A DNA stretch of 64,000 nt. Origin: Burkholderia cenocepacia (GTDB lineage Bacteria > Pseudomonadota > Gammaproteobacteria > Burkholderiales > Burkholderiaceae). Of the stretch, positions 37,091-46,021 are shown piece after piece (position 1 is the first letter of the stretch; the number at the start of each line of letters is the position of its first letter). The DNA lies in assembly GCF_900446215.1 (NCBI RefSeq), contig NZ_UAQZ01000015.1, forward strand, positions 1-64,000. Direction: 5' to 3'. Below the pieces are notes generated by a model. That model saw nothing but the letters and a program-made list of their open reading frames with translations, was not told where the DNA came from and did not search any database. The position numbers and the translations under genes were made by a program.

Positions 37091-38065
37091 TTACCGCACG
37101 AACCGCTCGCGATATCCCTGCGGCGACACGCCCAGCACGCGCACGAAACTGCGCCGCAGCGTCTCCTCGGAACCGAAGCCGCAACGCCCGGCGATCCGCT
37201 TGACGGACCACGCCGTTTCGCCGAGCAGGCGTTGCGCGGCCTCGACACGGATCTGTTCGACCGCGCGCGCGGGCGTGCGGCCAGTTGCCGCGCGATAGTG
37301 GCGCACGAAACTGCGTTCGCTCATGCTCACGCGCTCGGCGAGCGCGGGCACCGACAGGTCGGCCGTCAGGTGCTCGGCCATCCATGCGTGCAGCTCGCCG
37401 AACCGGTCGGCGGTGCGCTGCATCGACAGCATCGTGCTGAACTGCGCCTGCCCGCCCGGACGCTTCAGGAACACGACGAGTTCGCGCGCGACGTCGAGCG
37501 CGGTCGCCCGCCCGAGATCCTCCTCGACCAGCGCGAGCGCGAGATCGATGCCAGCCGTCACACCGGCCGACGTCCACAGCGCGCCTTCGCGGATGAAGAT
37601 CGGGTCCGGTTCGACGCGCACGTTCGGATAGCGCGCCGCGAATTCGTCGCAGCGCGCCCAGTGCGTGACCGCGCGCCGCCCGTCAAGCAGGCCGGCTTCG
37701 GCGAGCAGGAACGCACCGGTGCAGACCGACGCCACGCGCCGCGCGCGCCCGGCCTGCTGCCGCACCCAGCGCACCATCCGCGCGTCCTTCGACGCCGCAT
37801 GCACGCCCTTGCCGCCGGCGACGATCAGCGTATCGGGATGGCGCGCGGCCGCGCGCAGCGACTCGGCCATCACGACGAGGCCCGACGACGTCTCGACCGG
37901 TCCCGCTTCGACGGCCACGACGCGCGGCGCATACGGCGCCGGCTGCCCGCGCTCCAGCGCGAGCTCGTTGACGGACGCGAATACCTGCAGCGGGCCCGTC
38001 ACATCGAGCAGTTGCGCACGGGGAAACGCGAGGACCAGGATCGAACGCGGGGCGGCGGCAGGCAT
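37091..38065 (-). CDS. GlxA-like AraC regulator with DJ-1/PfpI domain
   Basis: A 324-residue regulator with a DJ-1/PfpI amidase-like sensor (residues 1-190; LDVTGPLQVFASV, SVCTGAFLLAEAGLLDGRRAVTHW) and a C-terminal AraC DNA-binding domain (SVPALAERVSMSERSFVRHY, SVKRIAGRCGFGSEETLRRSF). I prefer ATG 38065 (MPAAAPRS) to 38107 since the alignment of the sensor begins there. Divergent from a DJ-1 enzyme gene, so it may control it. Confidence 0.9.
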   Translation of the reverse strand: MPAAAPRSILVLAFPRAQLLDVTGPLQVFASVNELALERGQPAPYAPRVVAVEAGPVETSSGLVVMAESLRAAARHPDTLIVAGGKGVHAASKDARMVRWVRQQAGRARRVASVCTGAFLLAEAGLLDGRRAVTHWARCDEFAARYPNVRVEPDPIFIREGALWTSAGVTAGIDLALALVEEDLGRATALDVARELVVFLKRPGGQAQFSTMLSMQRTADRFGELHAWMAEHLTADLSVPALAERVSMSERSFVRHYRAATGRTPARAVEQIRVEAAQRLLGETAWSVKRIAGRCGFGSEETLRRSFVRVLGVSPQGYRERFVR

Positions 38066-38181
38066 GGCGATTGGCTGAAAACGTGGGGGATATGGCAATT
38101 TCGCCAAACACTACGCGCCTAGAATCGATCTGTCCATCCCGTGCCGAACGGCGCGCGTTCCCTTCCTCTCGGAGTCTTCGC

Positions 38182-38865
38182 ATGACCCTGCATATCGGCC
38201 TTCTCGTCTTTCCGGGCGTCCAGCAACTCGACCTCACCGGCCCGCACGACGTGCTTGCATCGCTGCCCGACGCGGCCGTCCATCTGGTGTGGAAGTCGCG
38301 CGACGCGGTCGCGTCGAGCAGCGGCCTCGCGCTCGCACCGACCTGCACGTTCGACGACTGCCCGCCGCTCGACGTGATCTGCATCCCGGGTGGCATCGGC
38401 ATCAACGAGCTGCTGCTCGATGCCGAAACGATCGCGTTCGTGCAGCAGCGCGCGGCCACCGCGCGCTACGTGACGTCGGTCTGCACGGGTTCGCTGTTGC
38501 TCGGCGTGGCCGGCCTGCTGCGCGGGCGGCGCGCGACGACGCACTGGGCCTTCCATGCGCTGCTCGAACCGCTCGGTGCGATACCCGTGCGCGAGCGCGT
38601 CGTGCGCGACGGCAACCTGGTCACGGGCGGCGGCGTGACGGCCGGCATCGACTTCGCGCTGACGATCGCCGCGGAGCTGGTCGGCGAAGAAGAAGCGCAG
38701 GCGATCCAGCTGCAACTCGAATATGCGCCGGCGCCGCCGTTCGACGCCGGCTCGCCCGACACCGCGCCGGCCGCGGTCGTGAAGCGCGTCACCGAACGTT
38801 CGGCCGCCGGCTTCGCGAAACGCAAGCAGATCGTCGAGCACGCGCTGCGCGCGACGCCGCGCTGA
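38182..38865 (+). CDS. DJ-1/PfpI family protein (isonitrile hydratase-like)
   Basis: A 227-residue cytoplasmic protein. MTLHIGLLVFPGVQQLDLTG, the nucleophile Cys in TSVCTGSLLLG and TTHWAFHALLEPLGA resemble isonitrile hydratase (InhA) and related glutamine-amidotransferase-like enzymes. ATG 38182 follows GGAG; the upstream in-frame start would run through the divergent promoter. Substrate is unknown. Confidence 0.88.
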   Translation: MTLHIGLLVFPGVQQLDLTGPHDVLASLPDAAVHLVWKSRDAVASSSGLALAPTCTFDDCPPLDVICIPGGIGINELLLDAETIAFVQQRAATARYVTSVCTGSLLLGVAGLLRGRRATTHWAFHALLEPLGAIPVRERVVRDGNLVTGGGVTAGIDFALTIAAELVGEEEAQAIQLQLEYAPAPPFDAGSPDTAPAAVVKRVTERSAAGFAKRKQIVEHALRATPR

Positions 38866-38924
38866 ATGCGGATGTCGGAACAATCATGGGAAAGCAGCGC
38901 GCACGCGTGCGGGAGACCATCTCG

Positions 38925-39236
38925 ATGAACATCATCCGGAGCGCCGCATTCACCGCGGACCGCGCGTGGGGCGCCCTCGACATCGCGAACCTGAACGGCA
39001 TCACGGTTCGGCTGCACTGGACCGACCAGCCGTATCGCTGGCACGTGAACGACGGCGAGGAGGTATTCGCGGTGCTCGACGGCCGCGTCGAGATGCGCTA
39101 CCGCGAGGCAGGCGTCGAGCATGCGACGGTGTTGGAGACGGGCGACGTCTTCCACGCGACGGTCGGCACCGAACACGTCGCGCATCCGCTCGGCAGCGCG
39201 CGCATCCTGGTGATCGAGACCGAAGGCAGCGTCTGA
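38925..39236 (+). CDS. Cupin-domain protein
   Basis: A 103-residue single cupin. The metal motif is poorly conserved: HVNDGEEVFAVLDGRVEMRY keeps His and Glu, and GTEHVAHP holds the second-half His. The start could also be ATG 38886, but MNIIRSAAFTADRAWG at 38925 looks like the family start. Function is unknown, possibly a sugar or polyketide isomerase-like fold. Confidence 0.85.
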   Translation: MNIIRSAAFTADRAWGALDIANLNGITVRLHWTDQPYRWHVNDGEEVFAVLDGRVEMRYREAGVEHATVLETGDVFHATVGTEHVAHPLGSARILVIETEGSV

Positions 39237-39273
39237 CGGCGAGCCTCGGAGGCTCGACGCCGCGCGGTGGGCG

Positions 39274-39558
39274 TTACCCCGAGATCGTGCCGGTTGCCTG
39301 CGATGCGATCAGTTTCGGCAGCGGCGTGCACTGGCACTGACACAGGTCGTGCTCGAGCGCGACGACCTTGCCCATCACGGTCATCGTGCGCTCGCCGCCG
39401 TCCGACACGATCACGCCCGGCGACTTGCACGCCGCGCAGAACACGGCTGCACCGAGATACGCGAGTTCGCGCCCGTCGAACGACGAATTGGCGATCCCTT
39501 CGAGCACGACGCCGCCATGATCGGTCGTGTCGCCCTTCAGAATGAATTTGCGGCTCAT
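39274..39558 (-). CDS. PAAR-domain protein (type VI secretion spike tip)
   Basis: A 94-residue single PAAR protein. MSRKFILKGDTTDHGGVVLEG, the Cys/His metal ligands (FCAACKSPGVI, EHDLCQCQC) and the beta-helical repeats fit. PAAR tips cap VgrG and carry effectors. No vgrG, effector or immunity gene is adjacent, so it is an orphan. Confidence 0.88.
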   Translation of the reverse strand: MSRKFILKGDTTDHGGVVLEGIANSSFDGRELAYLGAAVFCAACKSPGVIVSDGGERTMTVMGKVVALEHDLCQCQCTPLPKLIASQATGTISG

Positions 39559-40142
39559 GATGTCGGTTCTTCCCTCGGAAACGCCGCGCAACGCAACCGC
39601 GCACGGGTATCGTGATACTGCCCGTCGGTCGCGGGCGTCCCGCGAGCATATCACCGCTCGCCACGGCCGCGACGCAGGCCCTCCGCATCGGGCGGCCGTC
39701 GCAACACGCCTTCGCCGCACACGGCTATTCGGCGTCGCGGTGTGCTCACACACCATGACGCGTCGAACCCGCCTGCCTGCGACGACCCGTTCCCCTGTTC
39801 CATCGGAGCCGTGCGCCGGCACGATCGCATGAAGTCGTCATGGCGATCAGGACACAGCCGGTTCGGCATCGCATTGCATCGATAATGCTGATGCTTTAAT
39901 GAAAAAAATAGCCTATATTTTCGTACAAGTACTAAATACAAATACATCAAAAAGGCTTAATAGAAAGCCGATTCGAATCATTCATTCGACGCCCTTTCCA
40001 CCTCAAAACCTACCATTCTCCGACCGTTCGCACACCCGATAAACACGCTATTCCATAATAAACATTCATTAAAACGGGGCGTTAAAATTCAGTAAACCGA
40101 TAGATAGAATTCAATCAATGCCTTCTGTTTATCGATAAGAAA
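39559..40142. other. AT-rich intergenic region
   Basis: A 584-base gap between divergent PAAR and LysR genes. The first half is of normal composition. From about 39885 to 40140 it is strikingly AT-rich with runs of A and TAAT; this is likely the LysR promoter region and perhaps a foreign or nucleoid-protein-bound patch. No gene is seen. Confidence 0.55.
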
Positions 40143-41030
40143 ATGGACGAACTCCTACCGATGCGACTATTCGTCAAGGTCGCCGAACTTCGTAGTTTCG
40201 CGCGCGCCGCCACGGAACTGAACATCTCCAATTCATCGGCCACCCGCCTCGTCATGAGCATCGAGGACCGGCTTGGCGCCCGCCTGCTGAATCGCACCAC
40301 CCGCAGCCTGTCGCTGACCGACGCAGGCCACCTCTATCTGGCGCAGATCCGTCACGTGATCGACGAAATCGACCGGGTCGAGGAAACGATCGCGTCGATG
40401 CATCACGAACCGATCGGATCGCTGAAAATCGCCGCGCCGGTCATGTTCGGCATGCACGTGCTCGCGCCGGCCATCGACGCGTTCAAGATGCGCCACCCGG
40501 CCATCGTGCCGGAGGTCACGATCGTCGATCGTCACGTCGACCTCGTGTCGGAGGGCTTCGACGTCGGGCTGCTGCTGTCCCAGCACATCAGCAACAACAC
40601 GCTGGTGAAGCGCCCGCTCACGCGGCTCAAGCAGATCGTCTGCGCCGCACCGCACTATGTCGACCGGCATGGCGCGCCCGCGCATCCGCACGACCTCGCG
40701 TCGCACGCGTGCCTGTCGTTCCATGCCGACTTCATGGGCGAATACCTGTCGTTCGATCACGACCAGACGCGCATCACCGTGCGCCCGAACAAGTCCGCGT
40801 CGTCGAACAACGTCGGGCTGATCCGCAACTGGGCGCTGTCCGGCATGGGCATCGCGGTCCTGCCGGACTTCCTCGTCCAGTCGAATCTCGACGACGGCCA
40901 ACTGCTCGCGCTGCTGCCCGGCTATCGGCTCGAGACGCTCGAGATGAACGTCGCATACCCGAGCCGCCGTCACTTTCCGCGCAAGGCCCGGCTTTTCGTC
41001 GATCACCTGATCGACCATTTCGTCGGTTGA
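40143..41030 (+). CDS. LysR-family transcriptional regulator
   Basis: A 295-residue LTTR. The helix-turn-helix is MRLFVKVAELRSFARAATELNISNSSATRLVMSIEDRLGARLLNRTTRSLSLTDAG. The effector domain has the DRHVDLVSEGFDVGLLLSQ segment. It sits after an AT-rich leader. Targets are not evident; the neighbours are a PAAR gene and a penicillin-binding-protein gene. Confidence 0.9.
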   Translation: MDELLPMRLFVKVAELRSFARAATELNISNSSATRLVMSIEDRLGARLLNRTTRSLSLTDAGHLYLAQIRHVIDEIDRVEETIASMHHEPIGSLKIAAPVMFGMHVLAPAIDAFKMRHPAIVPEVTIVDRHVDLVSEGFDVGLLLSQHISNNTLVKRPLTRLKQIVCAAPHYVDRHGAPAHPHDLASHACLSFHADFMGEYLSFDHDQTRITVRPNKSASSNNVGLIRNWALSGMGIAVLPDFLVQSNLDDGQLLALLPGYRLETLEMNVAYPSRRHFPRKARLFVDHLIDHFVG

Positions 41031-41276
41031 ATGAAGGGTGGCATCGCACACCATTTTTCACACCGATTCGCCGCCGCCCGCGCGGCCCTCGCCTGGTCGC
41101 GGCGGCGCGCCGGCAGGCGCCCCGACGGCCCGCGAGCCGCCGCGCGGCTCGCGTGGGCACGCCTGTTGCGCCGGCGCATCTCGGTAGTCAACCGCCCTTG
41201 GCAGCCCGCCGCGGAGGACTACACTAATCCTTAATGGGGTGCGGCCGGATAACCGCGCCCTCAGGGAGACGCCGCC

Positions 41277-44200
41277 ATGAATCGGCCGCTGAATCGTATC
41301 CTGCCGCGCGTGACCGGTCCCGCCTCGGTGTGGACGTGGGTCAAGTGGTCCTTGCTCGCCGCACTGTTGATCGCGGTCGCGATCGTCGCACGGCTCGTGC
41401 AGACCGAGATCGAAACGTCCCGGTTGCAGGCGCACTACCTGTCCGAGCTCACCCGCGACGTCGGCTACACGGTCGAGGCGGGGCCGAGCGATCACATCCG
41501 CTTCCCGGCAAACGGCCCGTACGACCAGCGCTTCGGCTACGCGATGATTCCCGCGTTCCAGCAGCGGCTGCTCGCACGCGGCTTCGTCGTCAGCGAGCAG
41601 GCGCGCGATTCGCAGCGGATGCTGTCGCTCGGCGAGCGCGGGCTGTTCCTCCCTTACGAAGAGAAAGACCAGACGGGCCTGATGCTGTTCGATTCGACCG
41701 GCTCGCCGCTGTTCGCGACCGTGTTTCCGCAGCGCGTCTATGCCGATTTCGACACGGTGCCGCGCGTGATCACCGATTCGCTGCTGTTCATCGAGGATCG
41801 CTACCTGCTCGATGCGAACGAGCCGAACCGCAACCCGGCGATCGACTGGGGACGCTTCAGCCGCGCGCTCGCCGACCAGGCGCTGCACGTCGTCAACCGC
41901 CACCAGGCGCGCCCGGGCGGCAGCACGCTCGCGACGCAGATCGAGAAGTTCCGCCATTCGCCCGAGGGCCGCACCGCGACGCCGCCCGAAAAGCTGCGGC
42001 AGATCGCCTCCGCGTCGGTGCGCGCCTACCTGAACGGTCCGCAGACGATGCTCGCGCGCCGCACGATCGTCGTGCGCTACCTGAACTCGGTGCCGCTCGC
42101 CGCGCGGCCGCACGTGGGCGAAATCACCGGCATCGGCGACGGTCTCGCCGCGTGGTACGGCCGCGACTTCAACGACGTGAATCGCGTGCTGTCCGCGCCG
42201 ACGACCGGCGACAACGTCGATCAGCAGGGCAAGACGTTCCGCGAGGTGTTGTCGCTGCTGATCGCGCAGCGCGCGCCGTCGTACTTCCTGAACCGCGGCT
42301 ATCCGGCATTGCAGAAGCTGACCGACAGCTACCTGCGGCTGCTGTCGAACGGCGGCGTGATCTCGCCCGCGCTGCGCGATGCCGCGCTCGCCGCGCAGAT
42401 CGAACGCAGCGCGCCGCCGGCCGCCGCGCGCGTGCAGTCGTTCGTGTCGCGCAAGGCCGTCACGTCGGCGCGCGCGTCGCTGCTGTCGGCGCTCGGCATC
42501 AGCGACCTGTACCAGCTCGACCAGCTCGATCTCCAGGCGACCAGCACGCTCGACAACGGCGTGCAGCAGGCGGTCGCCGCGCGGCTCGCGCAAGCGTCGA
42601 CGCGTGAAGGCGCACAGGCCGCCGGCCTGTACGGTTTCGAAATGCTCGCGCCGAAGGACGACCCGTCGCACCTCACGTACAGCTTCACGCTCTACGAACA
42701 CCGCAACGGCGCGAACCTGCTGCGCGTGCAGACCGACAGCGTGAACCAGCCGTTCGACGTGAATCGCGGCGGCCGCATCAATCTCGGCTCGACCGCGAAG
42801 CTGCGCACGCTGATCACGTACCTGCAGATCGTCTCCGACCTGCATGCGCGCTACGCGAACCTGTCGAACGCGGAGCTCGCGCGCGTGAAGCCCGATCCGA
42901 TCGACGGGCTGTCGCGCTGGGCGCTCGACTATCTGTCGCATACGCGCGACCGCTCGCTGCAGGCGATGCTCGACGCCTCCGTCGAACGCAAGTATTCGGC
43001 GAGCCCGGACGTGTTCTACACGGGCGGCGGCGCGCAGGTGTTCTCCAACTTCGAGAAGTCGGACAACGGCCGCATCATGACGCTGCACGCGGCATTCGAG
43101 CATTCGGTGAACCTGGTGTTCGTGCGGCTGATGCGCGACATCGTCCACTACGAGACGCTGCAGGCGGCCGGGCCGTCGTCGTCGTGGCTCAACGATCCCG
43201 CGCAGCGCCAGCACTACCTGCAGCAATTCGTCGACGGCGAAAGCCAGGTCTACGTGAAGCGCTACTACACGCGCTATGCGGGCAAGGCGCCCGACGACGC
43301 ACTCGCGCTGATGCTGCGCGACGTCCGCAAGTCGCCGCCGAAGCTCGCGACGGTGCTGCGCAGCGTCGCGCCGAACGAATCGCTCGCATGGTTCAATGCG
43401 CAGATGCGTGCGCAACTGAAGGGCACGCCGGCCGCGACGCTGTCCGACGACGATCTCGCCGCGCTCTACGCGAAATACGCGATCGACCGCTTCAATCTCA
43501 ACGATCGCGGCTATATCGCGAGCGTCCATCCGCTCGCGCTGTGGACGCTCAACTACCTGCGCGCGCATCCGGGCGCATCGCTCGCCGAGGTTCAGCGCGA
43601 CAGCCGCGATGCGCGTTTCTACACGTATTCGTGGCTGTACAAGACCCGCTACCACGCGACGCAGGACCGGCGCATCCGCCGCATGGTCGAGCTGCGTGCG
43701 TACGCGGAGATCACGAAGTCGTGGCGCGCGCTCGGCTATCCGTTCGCGGAAGTGACGCCGTCGTATGCAGCCGCGATCGGCGCATCGGGCGACCAGCCCG
43801 ACGCGCTCGCGAAACTGATCGGCCTGATCGCCAACGGCGGCCAGAAGGCGCCGACCGAAACGATCACGCGGCTCGATTTCGCGAAGGGCACGCCGTACGA
43901 AACGCGCTTCGTGCGCGCGGCCGCGCAGCCGCAGCCGATGCTGTCGCCGGAGATCGTCAACGTGACGCACACGCTGCTGCGCGACGTCGTGCTCAACGGC
44001 ACCGCGCGCCGCCTCGCGGGCGGGCTCACGCTGCCGGACGGCAAGACGCTCGACGTGTACGGCAAGACGGGGACGGGCGACCAGCGCTTCAACGTCTATG
44101 CGCGCGGCGCGCGGCTGATCGAGTCGCGCAAGGTCAATCGCAGCGGCACCTTCGTGTTCGCGCTCGGCGACCGGTTCTTCGGCGTGCTGACGGCGACCGC

Positions 44201-44384
44201 GCACGAGCCGTATGCGGCGCGCTACGACTTCACGAGCGCGATGGCCGTGCAGTTGCTGAAGTCGATGGCGCCGGCGCTCGCGCCGCTGATCGAACGCCCG
44301 GCCAGCGCCGGCACGCGCACCGCCGGACCGGCGCCGCAAGCGGAAACGCCCGCGCCGAACGCGGCGGCCGTGCAACCGTCGTGA
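41277..44384 (+). CDS. Large class A penicillin-binding protein (GT51 + transpeptidase)
   Basis: A 1035-residue bifunctional peptidoglycan synthase. One membrane anchor lies at about 22-43. The glycosyltransferase domain has catalytic Glu173 in FIEDRYLL and GGSTLATQIEKF. The transpeptidase has SxxK (Ser505, LGSTAKL), SxN (610, HSVNL) and KTG (930, GKTGTGD). The SxxK-SxN spacing (105) and SxN-KTG spacing (320) far exceed the usual PBP1 values, so a large insert is present. The C terminus is Ala/Pro-rich. A monocistronic gene with GGGAGAC before ATG. Confidence 0.88.
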   Translation: MNRPLNRILPRVTGPASVWTWVKWSLLAALLIAVAIVARLVQTEIETSRLQAHYLSELTRDVGYTVEAGPSDHIRFPANGPYDQRFGYAMIPAFQQRLLARGFVVSEQARDSQRMLSLGERGLFLPYEEKDQTGLMLFDSTGSPLFATVFPQRVYADFDTVPRVITDSLLFIEDRYLLDANEPNRNPAIDWGRFSRALADQALHVVNRHQARPGGSTLATQIEKFRHSPEGRTATPPEKLRQIASASVRAYLNGPQTMLARRTIVVRYLNSVPLAARPHVGEITGIGDGLAAWYGRDFNDVNRVLSAPTTGDNVDQQGKTFREVLSLLIAQRAPSYFLNRGYPALQKLTDSYLRLLSNGGVISPALRDAALAAQIERSAPPAAARVQSFVSRKAVTSARASLLSALGISDLYQLDQLDLQATSTLDNGVQQAVAARLAQASTREGAQAAGLYGFEMLAPKDDPSHLTYSFTLYEHRNGANLLRVQTDSVNQPFDVNRGGRINLGSTAKLRTLITYLQIVSDLHARYANLSNAELARVKPDPIDGLSRWALDYLSHTRDRSLQAMLDASVERKYSASPDVFYTGGGAQVFSNFEKSDNGRIMTLHAAFEHSVNLVFVRLMRDIVHYETLQAAGPSSSWLNDPAQRQHYLQQFVDGESQVYVKRYYTRYAGKAPDDALALMLRDVRKSPPKLATVLRSVAPNESLAWFNAQMRAQLKGTPAATLSDDDLAALYAKYAIDRFNLNDRGYIASVHPLALWTLNYLRAHPGASLAEVQRDSRDARFYTYSWLYKTRYHATQDRRIRRMVELRAYAEITKSWRALGYPFAEVTPSYAAAIGASGDQPDALAKLIGLIANGGQKAPTETITRLDFAKGTPYETRFVRAAAQPQPMLSPEIVNVTHTLLRDVVLNGTARRLAGGLTLPDGKTLDVYGKTGTGDQRFNVYARGARLIESRKVNRSGTFVFALGDRFFGVLTATAHEPYAARYDFTSAMAVQLLKSMAPALAPLIERPASAGTRTAGPAPQAETPAPNAAAVQPS

Positions 44385-44423
44385 CGCGATCGCGGCCCGC
44401 AGGCGCCCGCGCCGATGCGCCGC

Positions 44424-44771
44424 TCAGTGCGAGCGGCCGTCGTAATGCGTGACGGGCAGCGCGTCGAGGTCGACGCCTTCCAGGCAGCGCACGTTGATCG
44501 CGGCCATCGCGGTGCCGTCCGGATGGACGCCTTCGCCGAACGCATGAATCCCGCAGCGCTTGCAGAAGCGATGCTGGATCACGTGCTTGTTGAACATGTA
44601 GGTCGCGAGATGCTCGTCGGGCGTCAGCAGCTTCATGTGATCGCGCGGCACGAACCACATCAGCGCGCCCTTGCGCTGGCAGATCGAGCAGTTGCACGCC
44701 ATCACGCCCTGCAGGTCACCTTCCGCCTCGAACGTCACGTCTCCGCAATGACAGCTTCCGCGATAAAGCAT
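44424..44771 (-). CDS. GFA-family (CENP-V-like) zinc protein
   Basis: A 115-residue member of the glutathione-dependent formaldehyde-activating family. Zinc ligands are in GSCHCGDV, CNCSIC and FCKRCGIHAFGEG. Most such proteins have no proven activity with formaldehyde. ATG 44771 is better spaced from GGGAG than the ATG two codons upstream. Confidence 0.9.
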   Translation of the reverse strand: MLYRGSCHCGDVTFEAEGDLQGVMACNCSICQRKGALMWFVPRDHMKLLTPDEHLATYMFNKHVIQHRFCKRCGIHAFGEGVHPDGTAMAAINVRCLEGVDLDALPVTHYDGRSH

Positions 44772-44919
44772 GGTCATCTCCCGGTGCAGCCCGTGCGCAT
44801 CGCCGGCGCCCGGGCGGGACACCGTTGGCCGGGCCGATCCAAGCGCGTACAGTAGCGCTCGCATGCGCCGCACGCAATGCCCGGGCGGCGCCCATCCCTC
44901 ACCGACCCAGGAGACCGTC

Positions 44920-45165
44920 ATGCTCGAACTGCGCCCCGGCTGCGAATGCTGCGACAAGGACCTGCCGCCCGATTCGGCGGAAGCGCGCATTTGCACATTC
45001 GAATGTACGTTTTGCGCGACCTGCGCGGACGACGTGCTGAAGGGCCGCTGCCCGAACTGCGGCGGCGACCTGGTCGCCCGCCCGCGGCGGCCGGCGAGCC
45101 TGCTCGCGAAGTACCCGCCGTCGACGGAACGCATCCACAAGCCGGGCGGTTGCGCGAACGCCTGA
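44920..45165 (+). CDS. DUF1272 small zinc-finger protein
   Basis: An 81-residue protein with four Cys pairs (CECCDKDLP, CTFECTFCATC, CPNCGG), the DUF1272 signature MLELRPGCECCDKDLPP. RING-like metal-binding. Function is unknown. GGAGACC precedes the ATG. Confidence 0.9.
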   Translation: MLELRPGCECCDKDLPPDSAEARICTFECTFCATCADDVLKGRCPNCGGDLVARPRRPASLLAKYPPSTERIHKPGGCANA

Positions 45166-45199
45166 CGGCACGCCGCCGGCGCCGCCCGCCTCGCGTCCG

Positions 45200-45909
45200 T
45201 CACGACATCTCGATCCGCGCGCGCGTCACCGCGAGCAGCATCGCCATCGCGTGGCGCGCGCCGTCCTCGTCGCGCACGCGGATCGCGTCGCTGACGGCCG
45301 TGTGCTCGGCAAGCGACGCGTTGTACACCTCGGCCCGGCGCGCGTTCAGCTGCAGTTGCGCCTCGAGCGTGCGATCGATCAGCGCGCCGAGCGGCACCAG
45401 CAGCTCGTTGCCGCCGGCCTCCAGCACGCTCAGGTGAAAGCGCAGGTCGGCGCGCACCCATTCGTCGACGTTGCGCGCGGCGGCCATCGCCCGCACCGCG
45501 TCGTCGATCGCGTCGAACGCTTCGGGCGTATGGGTGCGCGCGGCCAGCGCGGCCGCGTGCGGCTCGATCATCTCGCGCATCTCCTGCAGCTTCAGCGCGA
45601 ACGCGAGCGGCGGCGCGACGCGCGCATACCAGTCGAGCAGGTCGGCATCGAGCAGGTTCCACGCACGACGCGGCCGCACGCGCGTGCCGACCTTCGGCCG
45701 CGATTCGACCAGCCCCTTCGACGTCAACGTGCGCAGCGCCTCGCGCATCACCGTGCGGCTCACGCCGTACATCTCCATCAGGTCGGGTTCCCTCGGCAGC
45801 AGCGATTCGGGCGGATAGTCGCCGCGCAGGATCGCCGTCGCGAGCCGGAAGGCCGTCTGTCCATGCAGGTCGCGTTGAATGATCGTTCTCCGTCGGGCGG
45901 GCTGCCCAC
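45200..45909 (-). CDS. FadR-family GntR regulator, probable N-terminal frameshift
   Basis: A GntR-type regulator with FCD effector domain (residues after about 90: WYARVAPPLAFALKLQEMREMIEP, DLRFHLSVLEAGGN). The open frame with an ATG begins at 45778, inside the winged helix (MEMYGVSRTVMREALRTL). The missing start reads in that frame as QRDLHGQTAFRLATAILRGDYPP up to about 45876 and then has no start codon; a GTG at 45909 in the next frame gives GSPPDGERSF. One lost C near 45876 would join them. It is divergent from dgoD, so it is probably the D-galactonate repressor (DgoR-like). Confidence 0.75.
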
Positions 45910-45918
45910 TATCTGCAC

Positions 45919-45933
45919 ATTAATGCTATTAAT
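45919..45933. promoter_or_regulatory. attaat-N3-attaat operator candidate
   Basis: Two self-palindromic attaat units three bases apart in the gap between the divergent GntR gene and dgoD. Position and symmetry suit the GntR-family operator. Confidence 0.4.
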
Positions 45934-46021
45934 ACTATTTTTTATTCGACTACGCTAGGATAACCGCGAAAGCACGGATCGTGCGCCCCGGCCGCGCCGG
46001 TCAATCATGGAGACTCGCGTC

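Noticed and set aside
39890..40140. AT-rich patch as a second mobile element
   Set aside because: Only about 250 bases, no repeats, integrase or tRNA; a promoter region explains it better.
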